NCBI RefSeq assembly: GCF_014839805.1
Contig: NC_051137.1
Location: 9,475,170-9,539,169 of the forward strand
DNA: 64,000 nt
From: Manduca sexta
Lineage: Eukaryota; Arthropoda; Insecta; Lepidoptera; Sphingidae
Direction of reading: 5' to 3'
Positions within the stretch are counted from its first letter, which is position 1. Each line of letters begins with the position of its first letter. Positions 13,401-28,400 of this stretch are shown here, one piece after another. The translations under genes were made by a program, and so were the position numbers. The notes beneath the pieces were generated by a model. It was not told the origin of the DNA. It saw only the letters and a program-made list of their open reading frames with translations, and searched no databases.

Positions 13401-16400
13401 AGGAATATTTTTATCAGGATGATTTAAAATTTGGGTTTTGAAGAAATTATTCATAATTTTCTGCACATTCTCGGCCGTTACTCGTGCGCCGTAAAAGCAT
13501 GGGACGAATGTACCATTTGTTCGGAGGAGAGCCTTAAACACTATATTAAGGACTAAGTTAGTGAGATTGCAATCTTAGTTTTGCTATTTTTTTATTTATT
13601 TGCATAGATAATGATTACTATCCAGATCCATTTATAAATATGGGATAATCAATATAATACCCCTTTTAAAAATAATAAAATCTTATAGAAATTTACAGTA
13701 TGGCGAAGAGTTGTTCGTTGTAGTCAGCCGTAGCGTTGTATGGTTGCAGGTAAGGGTCGCGGTCGAGGGAGGGTCTGGATGTGAGCAGGGCGGGATGCAG
13801 GCCGGCCGGCACCGCGTGCGCCAGCGCCAGCGCCACCAGCAGCGCCCCGCGCGCGCTCCCACTCATCGGCGATATCCACAGCACGCCACACGCCGCTCCT
13901 ACACCCACCTGTTTATAAATAATATCATCATGTAAATAACTTTATCATATATCCCTACTTATATTGTACTTAATATGTGACTACACTTTATAACCAATGT
14001 TTTGAAAGCATGCTATTAAGGGAGGAGCCCAATTGCTCTTGTAAAACAAGAGTTATGCGACAGTTGAAATCCTAATTCATCATTTATTTATATATTCCAT
14101 AATATATTATTTAGAGGTGTGGTGACCATTATGATACGAGTCAGGTACTTACAAAACAAAATGTTGTTTTTGTTGAGATCATAGTCGCATCAATTGCCAT
14201 TCTGCGATAGATGTCAAAAGACACGTAATTAAACCGTTTATATGTAACTATAATCATCATACAACAAAAGAAGTTGTTTATAATGTTAGTAGGTGCAGAA
14301 TATTATAGTCCTGGGAAGTTATTAGTGTTTTATTAACCCTATGTTTAAACATATTTAAAATTTATATCAATATTTTTTCTTGTATCTAGAGCGCTCTTTG
14401 CACCGCTGCTGATTATGAACATTTCACATTCATTTCGTATATAATAAACAAGGGGTACACAGAGACGCAATTAATACATACAAGGGTCACCGAGCTTATT
14501 AGTTCGGTAAACAATAGACATAAATTGCTGTAGTTTTGATATTGTCTTAATGAAATTTTCGTATTAATAAGAGAGACGAACATAGGTATCATAATGCAGA
14601 TAGCGCCATCTCGGGTAAATTATGCTGACTATAGTTCTATATATAATCAGAAAAAACTGTAGTTTGTATAAAAGTTGTTATCAAATTTGCCCTAAGCATT
14701 ATTGTTACATAAAAAAATAGTATCATCGGTGAAACAGGTAATTTAATTGTATATTTAATCCAGATTAAACACCGATATTTCCATACGCATAATATAACAT
14801 AGTGCATTCTGGGTATAATTTCTATGTTTTCCAAAACTGCTTTGGTATCTTAATATACATAGAAGATGCAAACTTTTGCCGTAATCAAAAACTTATGTTA
14901 AGCATTTTTATTAATGTGATATTATGAAACTGCGCTATTTGAGTTATAAACAAGTTATTATGTTGAAAATTTATCGAAATAACGGTAAGTGCTCTAATTT
15001 TTTAAAATATACATACATACATACATAACATCACGCATTTATCCCCGAAGGGGTATGCAGAGGTGCAACTAAGGCACCCACTTTTCGCCAAGTATGTTCC
15101 GTCCCATGATATGACAGGGGGCAAGCCTATCGCCATATCGGGCACAAATTCCAGACTCCGGGCTGATACTGAGCAGAAAAACCCAAATATCACTTTGCCC
15201 GACCCGGGATTCGAACCCAGGACCTCAGAGCGCTATTGTACCGGACGTGCAATACAACTACGCCACCGAGGCAGTCAAGTTTTTTAAAATATCTAAGTAC
15301 GTAATACACCTATACCTACTAGCCTCAGGACAGGAAATAAAAATAAAAATCAAATTAACCCGCTTGAGACCTATATATTAACTACTAGCGGACCCGACAG
15401 ACTTCGTCCTATCAAAAAGATTTGTAATATGACAGTTTTTTGTTCCTATCTATTTTATTGTCGGGGCAAAAATTCTCCTGAACAGAACCTTCACCCTGGT
15501 GATAGGGCGTTGTGAATAAAAAATAATTATTAAATAAAACAGATATAAGCATTTAAAAGTAAGTAATCGCTTTATTGGTAACCATAATAATTATTAACAA
15601 AAATCAGTTTTATTTTCATTGTAGTGCTTTATGATATACAATATTTTTTGTTTGATTCCCTGGCGCATAGACAAATAAATCTGATGGTTTTCCAACACGG
15701 GAACAGGCAACATACAATTGACCATGGGAGAAACATGGGTTTTCCAGATTAATACCACAAACACTTAATGATTGCCCCTGGGACTTGTTTATGGTCATAG
15801 CAAAAGCAAGCCGCACTGGAAACTGTAGTCTTTTAAATTCAAGTCGGGTCCGCGATATCACTTTTGTTGAGTTTCAGAACGCGACATTACATTATTATAT
15901 TTTGTGCTCCAACGCACACTGCTTTGATGTTAGGAACACACCTACATTGCTTAGACAACAGTGAACTTTATACAATAGCAATAAAGCTCAAATTGACTCT
16001 ACGTATTAGTTAGAAAACGTTTGTATGGGATAAAGAAAAGGACTGTTTTTAGGGTATTTACGGCAATTATTTGATATTTTCTCGCCGTAAAAACCATCCT
16101 TGAGCTTCGGCGAATATTAAAAAAAAAGAATTGGCCAAATTGGTCCAGGCGTTCTTGAGTTATGCGCTTACCAACACATTTAGCGATTCATTTTTATATT
16201 ATAGATTAACTCATCTTTTAAATGATTAATTAGCGCCATTTAAAAGTAAACTGAGCTTACCAACATGTTAAAACGGTTTATTTCTTTAAATTGCTTTAAA
16301 AAATAACTTGTAATTTTATTTTTCTCAAACAGCATTATTAAGATTTTTATTTTAGTCTGTTAACACCTGATGATCAAAGTGCCTAATCTATACTCTATAC

Positions 16401-19400
16401 TATTATATAAAGCTGAAGAGTTTGTTTGTTTGTTTGTTTGAACGCGCTAATCTCAGGAACTACCGGTCCAAACTGAAAAATTCTTTTTGCGTTGGATAGC
16501 CCTTTGTTCGTAGAGTGCTATATGATATATATCATCACGCTATACCTAATAGGAGCGGAGCAGTAATGGCTAATCTCAGGAACTACCGATTCGAACTGAA
16601 AAATTCTTTTTGTGTTGAATAGCCCTTTGTTTGTAGAGTGCTCTAAGTTATATATCATCACGTTATGACTAATAGGAGCGGAGCAGTAATGAAACATGTT
16701 GCAAAAACGGGGACAATTTATTAGTTTTGAGAGCTTCCGTTGCGTGCGCTGCGTAAACGGTTAGAGTTATGCAACAATGATGTATGACGGGATTGTTCCT
16801 CTTAAAAAGTTCTATAAAATATATTATAAAACAAAGTCCGCCACTGCATCTGTCTGCCTGAACGTGTTAAACTCAAAAACTACCCAACGTATTAAGATGA
16901 AATTTGGTATCGAGACAGTTTGAGACCCTGGGAAGAACATAGGCTCCCGGGAAACTACTACTTTTATAACGGAAAACTTTAGCCTGAAAAACTTTATAAC
17001 GCGAGCGGAGCCGCGGGCAAAAGCTAGTGTATTATATGGAAACTCAATGTTTACATACAGTGACAAAACTTTCGATCCGCCCGACCATAAAACATCGCTG
17101 TGCGAGGCGAGTGCGATGCAATGCCGTGTGCTAACTACGTGATTACTATCAAATGGATTTAAATTTTAATCTCAGTTTTAGCCCGGAGTGACCGTAATGG
17201 CTATAGGCTACTTCCTATCAAATCACATGGGGTAGAACACATACGGTGAAAAGTGGGTGCCGTAGTTGCACCCCTGCCTACCCCTTCGGGAATAAAGCCA
17301 TGATGTGTGTCTTGTTCTTTAGATTGTAGTGTTACTAGACCTTTGCACAGCGAAGGAACTCGTTCTTATCTAATTTTTTTTATAGTAATCTCATTTTTCT
17401 ATGTATTTTATAAGCCTTTTAAATTCTTTATTTCATTATTAACAATCCAGAGAAAAGAATTATAGGAGTTTATTTTACCGCAATAATTTAACTTTCAATA
17501 TCGAAGCTTAAAATAATTAAATTATCTTAATCCTAAAAACCAACACTGATTTACTTCTTAGAATAGCTAATGTGTTAATAATTTGTTTTAAGGTTGTATA
17601 TATATATATATATATAATATCTAAGCAGATTATAACCAGCGTTAAAAGTCATATGAAAGTCCATCACATATTTACATAACATTTACAGTCCACTCTCGCT
17701 ACTTTCACAAATATTTTAGCAACGATCTTTAAAGTTACCTATATTTCACATTTTATGGATAAGGTTGCATTATAATTGATTGGTCTACTAGCACCGTACT
17801 CATTGTGAGTTTACCCCACCGTACTCATTCCAAAAACAAACTCGAATAATATCATTTCAATAATAATATATAAGATGCGAAAGTGCTCGCCATGGAGATA
17901 GGTGAAAGCTACCTATCCCATAGGACGGGAATAACCTCAGCGAATCGTGGATGTATTGCTTTGCTAAAATAAAGGCATCAAGTTTCTATTTACATAATAT
18001 AATTTGCATAAAAATAAAACGACAAGCATCGTCATACTATTTCAGAAATAACTGAAACTAATTGTTTTAGTATTTAACTGAATGTCTATCGGATTGCAAA
18101 CGCATATTACACGAGCATCGTCGTCTGTGTCTTATGGTTGCAACAGCATTAATCAAATAATATTATGTAAGATTCTTCTACAGTCACATATTTTTCTTTT
18201 CATTTAATTTTGTAAATTATTTATGCTTAAATGCAATAATTTCCATTTCCTACATTTAGAAGAATTTGCTGACTTGTATCTACTGGGTGATAGGTTCGTC
18301 CGTGAAAGTAAAAGAAAGGTTTACGTGATAGTAATACGAAGGATGCAAGCAGCGGCGCGCGCCTTGATGTCCCAGTGAAGTATCCAACAATCCGTCTTCA
18401 ATCATCGTTTCGTAACTGCCGCAAATGATCTGAGAGCCAAGTTACATTTTTCATTAAATTTAAATCTTATATTTTAAATAGACACTCAGTATAGATACAT
18501 ACCAAAGGGGCGACATTGGCGGCGACAAATATCGCTATGTTGAATGTGCCACAGGTTAATTTCCAATTGGGATTCACTGATCTTTTCTGTAATAAACATA
18601 AAAAATAATATTAACTTTCCGCATCTTCCTGGCCGTGTATACATGTTATGTGACTTGAAAATCCCTGATCTAATTTCCAGGATAGGCAACGTTTTGTATG
18701 AGTTTCTAACATAATATATGGAGCATATATCTCAATTCTCGAAGAGGGGAAGTTTTCAAGCAAGCGGCCGGACATTAAAACTAAATCATCCTATCTAATT
18801 CATAGTAAAGTGTTTAACGCCGACTTCCTATTATACTTATTATCATATAGATAGAGGAACAAACAAGAACTTTCCGGGTTTATTATTGTGATGCATCAAT
18901 AAAATATTATGTTTTCCCAATTCCGATTCCCTTTGAGGGCACTCATTAACTAGTTCCCTAGACGACCGATATAAAAAACCTTCATTTTAAGACATCGTTC
19001 AGTATTGAGTTTAGTAGGTAATTACACATCTTTCTGTTAATCTAATTTATAGTATTATTTGTAGAAATAGAATTACTTCGCAGCGACCGCCCGTCGCCAC
19101 GTGGCTAGGCATCGACGACTCTAATACACTACACATTAGCAAATCCTTGCTTTCAGTTTTACTTGGATTGAGATACATTTCTTGCAAATATGAATCATTT
19201 ATAATGCGAATGACCTTTAAAGATATAAACAAATATAGGTATGAGTAGACAAAGTAATAAAGTAAAATTAACAGCCTTCATGACGCAGCGCACGATGAGC
19301 TGGCTGTGAAATGCGAGGTCATTCTTGATCCCGGACTGAGACGATCATTTGTCGGGAGTTTGTGTGATTCGTGGCCGATTGTCTTAATCCTTGTGACCGC

Positions 19401-22400
19401 GACTGAAACTTATTCTTATATTGTTTTGGACCAATGACGCGTATAGTGATTTATGAAAATTTATATTTAAGTTAAAATATATTTCTAACCGCCATAAACA
19501 CTGAATCAACATACTGAAAATGTATTCCCAGAACCTATATCAATAATATTATGTATTGGGATAGAACAATTTATAAACTGAATCTGGGATTCCAATCTAG
19601 GACCTCATTAATTATTGTGTAAATAATTAATTATTCATAGACGTTTGAAAAGCGACATCTTCGTTTCAACAACACCAAATTGTCATATTACTATTAATTT
19701 ATTCATAAAAGTTGCTGAACTTTGAATTGGAACCATAAAAAATTAAGGAATGTAGTCATTGCGTCATTTTTGCATAAATATCCTTTGTGCTTTATTTTAA
19801 ATACCCTTGAATTATCGAGCCTTATACATTATTAACAACTAGTAGGTATTCGTATGAACTAAGTAAGCGTGGCAATTTTTGATACATAAATACAATACAT
19901 TGTTAAAATCCTTTCAACATAATATTTCCTTTGGAAGATATAAGCTAAATCATGACGAATAACAAGCATCCAAAAATAGAATAAGAAATAAGAATCCATT
20001 TATCTGCTAGGTCATTATTAATATATAATTTGTCATCGCCGACTGAAATAGGTAAAAACCAAGTAAAAAAGTGTTTATGAATCAAATTACGAATTAAACG
20101 TTGACGAAGGAAACATTAACCAACTAAGGACTTTGTAAATATCAAATATAAGACGCTTTTTATAAGATAATGTATCTAATTCCTAAAAAAGTTCTAGCTT
20201 TCCGTGGCATGTAGCGCCATCTAGTGTAATCTAGGTAAAACTTGACCATTCTCGTGTCGATACTCACCTTATATTGCGTGTATCTGTAGTGCATATAGTA
20301 GATGATGTTTATTAGGCCTGTCTCAAGCACTAACGCCAGGTACACCGCATGAAGAGCCCAGGTGGGGGGGACAGCGAAGCTGGCGAGGGCGACTACGGCT
20401 GGAAGTAGCATGAGAGGAGGCGCCGCCAACGCTAGAGGGCACGGATCACTGCGGTTGGCAAACGCAGCCTCAACTTCTGATCCTTTGAATGTTAGGCAGA
20501 GAGTCGTTGCGTCAGCCAGTTCCCTGTAGATTTCGATGACCCATTTACTATGTTATCGTAAACAATCGTAGAATGCAGTTACTGGTGACTAATTATATTT
20601 GTACTACAGCTCACTAGTTACACTACATTGGCTAATTAAAATAAGAATTTGATGTTTTAAGCATACAAATATAGGCATTAAAACAGATAACTCATTATTC
20701 GTACGTATATTCAAATAGAATTTAAAATAATAAGTAAAATAAAACATTTGAAAAATCTTTTTTTGTTTTTTGTTTCTTTCAAACTGTAAAGACTTATATG
20801 AAAATTGTGACAAAGGAATAATTTGAACTACTTACACGTAAATGAGACATGCGTGAAAGTATACTGGATATTAAGTATTTATCATTATAAAAGATGATTA
20901 TTGTTTTAAAGCAGGCTCCCTACGAGAGCTCTACATGTATCTTTGTGTACTTTAGTCACTTATTACTTGACAATATTATTACAAAATGTTATTATAATAA
21001 TCAAGTAAGTAAATAGTCCTACAAGTAAGGACTAATATTATCTGATATAAAATGAATACTTACCTACTTTCATTGTTTTTACGTCATGTTTTTTATTCAC
21101 TACTTCAATTGATACACGGAATTTACTAACATCGGAAGTGGAAAATGTGACATACTTAGTTTTTAATAAGGTGTCTACAATTAATTGGATTCTAATCTCC
21201 ACCTATTTCTGAATGAGGCTTCTTCAACTACTCTTGAGTTTATATAGTTTTTTCTTATTTATATAGGTGCCCATGCACGGCAATATGACCCAACTACACC
21301 TGATAATAAGTCAAATAGGGTTCACATAGAGTGTCAACTGACATTTAAGATGATTACCCTTCGCTGGTCAACACAATTATGCCGGCCTCTTGAAAAGCGA
21401 ATATACCTGAGCTTTTCCCGGAATGCAACACGAGTGTGTTAGTACACCATACTATTCTACGTAAGTACGTGGGGTTTTACTCGTTTTGAACGGACTATGG
21501 TTGTTACTAACCGGATATAAAAATCGTACCACCAGCAAACAGACCACCACTACTACCAGTGACGGATTTTACCCAAGTATTTAATGAATCAGTTTTATAT
21601 ACCAATGATATTTTATTAGACGTAGATAAGATAAATATGCGGTACCAAAATATCTTCTCTATATTCTATTCGGAGGCTTTGTATGAGGAGATTTTATTTA
21701 GCTTTTAAATGGTGCGCCTGCCTTATTTTTGTCTTCTGCCAGAGATTGCCGACGGATGACGTTCATTTGCATTAGAAAGACTAATTTCAACGATCGTATC
21801 CGTTGTACAGAGTATAAATGAAAGATAAGTATTAAAATTAATTATCTAATAAATTTAGGAACATTCTCTAACAGATTTTGTATGGCCGCAACTTAATTAA
21901 AATTTGTCTTGGAAATATTATAATAAATCGTTATTGAAACTATTACTTTTTTGGTGTTGACATTAAAATGGTTATCGCAGTTCAAATTATTTACATTTAT
22001 TTTTTATTTATGTAAACGAAAAATACTTTCTTCTAGTTTAGTGAATAATAATTTTCTAAATTAAACGAACGTTAATCACTAAAACTTACTTGTCGTCATC
22101 TCTGTTGACGAGCTCCTCTTGCAACATAGTAAGTATTTTAGTTTCTTCATTATCCTTCTTCTCGTCTTGTGGTGACAAAACCTACGAATAATTTATGAAG
22201 CTTTTCTATGTGATAGGTAAGCAACATATTGTTATAGCAGCTTATGATTTGGATCCACAAAATTCAGACATCTAGATGAAAACTCGAACGCTGATGACAC
22301 ATTTAGCCTACGGATAGCTAAACTAGAGCTATAGCGAGCTGCGAGCGTAGTGCCCCAGTGTCCTATTTATTTAGGCAGGTGAATATTGGAAGGGGGTTCT

Positions 22401-25400
22401 GGGCGAGGGGCGCGCGCAGCGAGCCCACCGAGCGCACCAGGCGCAGCGGCGGCGGCGCGGCGGGCCGGGCGGCCGGGCGGGGCGCAGTAGTGCACTCACC
22501 GAGTCCTCGTCCTCGTCTCTGAGATCCGAGAGCGTGTCGCCCGTCTCGCCACCCTCCACCTCGCCTTCAAGCGCACTCTTCTCGTCTCCCTGGTACTACA
22601 CAACAACAAAAATATCATTGAAATATCTTATAAGGTTCAATATTAATATGATGAACATGTATAATAATATATCATGATCAATAATGTACCAAATAATATT
22701 ATTTTATTATTACATTTATAATTTTAAAGTAAAGCTTAAGTATGCTGAAATATTGAATATTACCTAACTCGTGACATTCGCCGAGCTTTAAACGTCTTTG
22801 GTGACTCAGTTTTTCTACTTAAAAGCCTCATTACTACACTAATGATTCATTTGATTATTGATTTTATGTCCAACAACTTACTGGTTTTAGAACTCGTACA
22901 ATGAAATATGTCTTTATACCGGCTTGCCTCAACATTTCCTCACGGCGCTCTCCGTGTGCTGGTTCTACTTCGAATTCATTGTTTAAAAAACCTAGTGTTA
23001 CTTCAGATACATGGACTCGTCTACAAAAAAAATAACATACATTATTAATTAAATTTTACTCAAGATCGGGCGAAATAAAAGCTTGTTAGTGGCAGCGAAT
23101 CCGCTATTAGACCAGAAAAACACAACCAAAAAGAAAAAACTGATCAAGAATCATAATAGCTACTGTTATATTTATCAATAGATCTTCCTGGTTTAGTTAT
23201 ATATGTAAGTAAACAAACATTGATTGATAAGTATTTTTGATTGCATTGCCATTAGGTAATGTCTATAATACTAATACATTTATTAAATTAGTATCAGGTA
23301 TTCGAATTGAGTGCATACATTTTTAACATACGAGTAAGTATAAAACATTCATGAAATGAGAAATATATTGGATAGAAAAATAATAAATGTTTACAATATT
23401 GTGCGTTAAAGTCGAACACAGTGACAAGCACCGCCTACCTCCAGTTGTGTCTGCGATTGTCACAATTGAGACTTCACATTTTCGAAATATTATAGGGCGA
23501 GGCAATAGGACATTTATATTTATACACGAAAACAATATTGATAATACGACTTATAACCAAAGAGAGTACAGTCTATAATAGAGATACGCAGCTAAATATA
23601 AGATTACATATTGTTGGGACTAGTCTCATTCTATTAAAACTAGGTTTAGCCTTCGCTATACCGGCCACTACAAGATCTAGTCGAAATCTGCTCGTTAGTT
23701 TAGATTGCAACCGCCACGGCCCGCAGATTGACCCCCGGAAGCCCTCGAAATGTTATCATGGCAATTCTAAGTGAATTTGAAACTAAAAGGATTATCTAAG
23801 AAAATGAATATCTCAGTAGTACTTATCGTCAGCTTTAAAACGTAATATTTGTAACACTTTTGACTATTTAGTCAGAATTATTATATAGTTTGCGCTCTGC
23901 ATTGGCACTGTATAAAAAGAAAGATATAAAATAGACATAGTTTAGCGTAATAGCGAGCAATTATAATTAGTATCACTAAGCTGAGCTTAATCTATAATAA
24001 AAAAATACTTTATATTACTTGAACTGTTTACATCTAACGCCATCTAACTGCATTTGATCGTAAAATTTGACTTAGTTGATGTCCGGATATTAGTCGTATT
24101 ATAAATATCAAGGGACTATAAATACGGATCATGACATTAAACGTTATTTCATTAAGGCCCTCCACCAAGCTTACGGCCTTGCCCATTTATCCCATATTCT
24201 TTCGGGCTATGAATTACAGCCCGGAATATGCAAAGATTTACGAATAATTTCTTTAAAAAATTATTTGAGGTCTTTTTTGATATTTTAAAATCCCAAAATA
24301 TTCCTTTTTAAATTGTGCATCTAATAGTGATAGTTGCAATTTAAAATGATTTGTACTTTAGGAAGAGGTACACGCAATTGTCAATTTTAGTGGCATTTTC
24401 GTTATAAATTAATAAAACAATATCCACATTATAAAAAAAATAAACAACCGAAGTAAAGATAAAATACTTTAAAAATATAATGTATTTTTTTTTATTCTAC
24501 ATGTACTTATCATAAGTAACGAATAGATAGCTCTTAAACATATGGTACGCACACCATTTTGCTGGGGAGAGAGCTTTAAACAAAATAAAGTATTGAAACT
24601 GTAATTAGCAAAGCCTTATAATAAAAAAAAACAAGGTAATTACAAATCAATAAAATTATAGTATAGTCTGCATTTACTCTATCAACACATAAATACTCCA
24701 TAAATACAGTGATTTAAATGTCGCTACCCAGCCATTCCACTGCTCTCCATTTTATTAGCTAGCTCAACGTCTCGGGAATAAACATCAAACTGCCACTGCC
24801 GTTGACCTAAAACTCCGGCTAACACGGCTCCTGTGTGAATACCGACTCGCATGTCCACAGGTGAATTAGTCGTTTGTTGCACATACCTAACGAAAAAAAA
24901 CGTGAATTATTAGTTCATTAGTATATTCAATACATAAAAATGGTAATTTTAAATCTTGTGGAAATACTTACTTTATTGCCTTTACCATGGATAATCCCAT
25001 ATGAACACAAAGTACTGCATGGTCGGATCGCTCTATAGGCGCACCACTGATACAGTAGTAACAGTCACCCAAAATTTTTATACGAAGTTGTTGATATTTC
25101 TGCAATAATGTTCACGTTTGTATGGCTAAATAAGATTACAATTTAAAAAGTAAAACCCATTTTAATAGAGAAAATAAAAAAGCTCATAAATGTAGAATTT
25201 TTCCTAGCGACAAACATAGCTAAAAATAAGTATAGTAACTCTCAAGATGAAGTCGTGTTTGCGGTCGTTGTAGATGATAGCTAGTTATATTTAAAAATAC
25301 AACACCATGGTACGATCAGCAACAAAAGTCGATGAACAAATACTAATTTACAAAACACCTGAACATTGAAACGGACCACAAATCACTTACCAAAGACGAG

Positions 25401-28400
25401 TACAGATTAAGGTTATCATTTCAATGTTACAAAAGTCGCTAAACATTTTATAACTTGACAATGCATTAGTTGATGAATCTAAATATTGAATCTATACTTC
25501 TATACTATTATATAAAGCTGAAAAGTTTGTTTGTTTGTTTGACCGCGCTAATCTCAGGAACTACCGGATTAGACTGCAAAAATATTTTTGTGTTGGATAA
25601 CCCTTTGTTAGTGGAGTGCTATAGGCTATATATCATTACGCTATGACCAATAGGAGCGGAGCAGTAATGAAACATGTTGCAAAAACGGGCAAAATTTATT
25701 AGTTTTGAGAGCTTCTGTTGCGTGCGCTGCTTAAACGGTTAAAATTATGCAACAATGATGTATGACGGGATTGTTCCTCTTAAAAAGTTCTACATAAATA
25801 TATAATAAAACAAAGTCCCCCGCTGCATCTGTCTGCCTGAACGTGTTAAACTCAAAAACTACCCAACGTATTAAGATGAAATTTGGTATGGGGACAGTTT
25901 GAGACCCTGGGAAGAACATAGGCTTACGGGAAAATATATAGCGTGACTTTTATAAGGGAAAACTTTAGCCCGAAAAACTTTATATCGCGGGTGGAGCCGC
26001 GGGCAAAAGCTCGTACATCATTAAAAATATGAAAAATAAACTGACGTTTACGTTGAAACCTTCGAGGAGAATCTCCTGTCAGAATAATTTTGAATTTACA
26101 CATTTGTTTTTAAACCGGCCAGTGCTCTATAAAATAGGATGTTTAAAATGTAATTAACCTATTTCTCTTAATGTTATAATATTACTTTCTAATATATTAT
26201 GATGTTTTGTTCATACTTAAAAATTTATAATTCTGGTTATTAACTTCAATATATACTATTATATAAACCTAAAGGGTTTGTTTCTTTGAATGCGCTAAAC
26301 TCAGGAACTACTTAACTGATTTTGAAAATATTTCATTAATAGGAAGCTACATTACTCTTAAGCCCTACACGCTACTTTCTATCCAGGGTAAATATAAAGC
26401 ACGACTTTTATCTTTGAAAAACTTTTTCACGCGGGCAGAGTAGCGAGCCAAAGCTAGTATGTTACAAAATAACAATTTAAATAACATCCTGGATTGTTGT
26501 ATTTATTCGACAATGTTTTGATAGTAAAAACGCGGTGCGCTTCGCGATATTGGTGTCTTGAAGCTTGATGGGTTCAATTTAACGAATAGAAAAAAGCTTG
26601 CATATAAAACAAAGAATTTGCTAATTTCAGCCACATTTGTATATATTACAGATCATAAAAATTGTCGCTAGTAATGTTTAGCAGTTAATGGTTTGACAGC
26701 GTTCAGCTACTTTTGTAGTTCATTTATGACAAGTTGTTTTGTTTTTAAATTAATCAGCAACTTATGGTAAATGATAATGATTAGGAAATATTGGAAACAA
26801 ATTATGTTCAACGACTTCTGTTGCTGACTGTACCAACTTACATAATGAAGGACATTATTACTGCGGCATTTGTCAATGTACTTAATTCAGTCTAAAGCAC
26901 TAGCATTCTTAAAATTCAATTTAAAGCTTTTATATTTTTACGAGGTACAATTTTAAGGGTCTGATACCTATCTATAAATTTTTTGAATACCTGTCTAATA
27001 CACAACACACTTTTACAATTTTAATGTCGTAAATAACACTAAAATTTATAATCTTAAGGCATCCTGTGAGTTGAGAACCATCGGATAATGCCTAATTTTA
27101 GAAAATAAAATAAGATCTAAACATTTACCCCCTTATTCATAAACGTTTTTTATCTAACGACCGAGTAAAGCTGTGATAACAAGTCTGTTTCTCAGTGCTG
27201 ACGGCATGGCAGTCTTCGCAGTGCGTAGACATAGGGCCGTTGTGATTGGCTAATATTGAGATACAACAATAATAACCAATCACAACGGCCCTATGTCTGT
27301 TTCTCAGTGCCGTTGGGCACTGAGAAACAAGCTTGTTATCACAGCTTTACTTCGTCCTTAGATAAAAAACGTTTATGAATGAGGGGGTTAGTTTAAAACA
27401 ATATGGAAAACTACTCTACTGTGAACAAAGTCCTCGACAACTGAAAACATAACCATGACCCTTCGTCTTTTCCTTCATGTATAAACTGGAAGATTAGTAA
27501 TTAAACGAACTTGTATTTACCTCTGCAAGGCGATCGAAACGGGCGAACAGTTCATTCAATATTGCAACGAGATCTTGCGCAGAATAAGTGGATGATATTG
27601 CTGTGAAGCCTACGATGTCTGCATACAGGATACTGTAGTTACGAGTAATAATATATTCATTTCATTTATTACAAAAGAAGATTACATCACACTGTGATTC
27701 AGTTAAAAATATTGTTTATAAGGGAGAGAATAGCATACCTAACGTTTTCATGGCGCGACATATAAATTTTTTTGAACTGCGTGTCAATGAGACCTAGATC
27801 TTGCCGCATTTGTACAGCTACGTGCTCTGGAAGTACTGAAAGTAATAAACGTTCCTAAAATCAAAATAAATTATCATTTAATGATGCTTAAGTTATTAGT
27901 CTTTGCAACAGCCATATCTTACATAAATATTTTACCTGCTCTTTACTTTGTTGTTCAATAGTGAGCTTGTCACGGAGACTTCTTTTTGTTTCCTGTAAAG
28001 AGCAGCGCTGTTGCCTCTCACTAATAGCGTACGCTGTTCCACCCAGCATTGTTGCTCCTATTAATAACGAAGCATTTGCAGCTTGCTGACGAAATAAATG
28101 TATATTTTAAAAGAAGTAAAGCTCATATTACTTATGAATTAAATAACATAGTGAATACGTACTTGATAATGAAAATCATCGGCGAGTCTGCTTTCCGCAG
28201 TTAAAGCGTTGTAATATTGCACGAGGAGATACGCAGACAATGATAATGCACTATAAAACATCAACAGCAGGTAATGGAACGGTAGTGTTGCGAGTGTGAA
28301 ATATTGTAATATGACCGCCCATCCCAGCAACTCGTTGTAAGAATCTCCGAGTCTACGGGACGCGCTCACCAGAAGCTGTGCCCACAGTACTAGCCAAACT

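Larger units (their letters stand above)
13909..18502. other. Adenylate cyclase intron 11, rich in transposable elements
   Basis: This 4.6 kb intron contains a SINE, a Helitron helicase fragment, a non-autonomous Helitron, a second SINE fragment (all listed separately) and a (TA)n run at about 17598-17617. Between these the sequence is AT-rich with no coding character. Confidence 0.65.
25100..27520. other. Adenylate cyclase intron 4, with two Helitrons and a MITE
   Basis: The 2.4 kb intron separates the two exons that carry the two metal-binding aspartates of the C1 domain. Three mobile elements are listed separately (25499-26013, 26250-26457, 27128-27387); the rest is AT-rich and featureless. 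Confidence 0.65.

Noticed and set aside
15197..15276. tRNA gene
   Set aside because: The A- and B-box-like sequences belong to a SINE head; no complete cloverleaf is present and the element has a target-site duplication. The same applies at 32405-32478 and 37112-37212.
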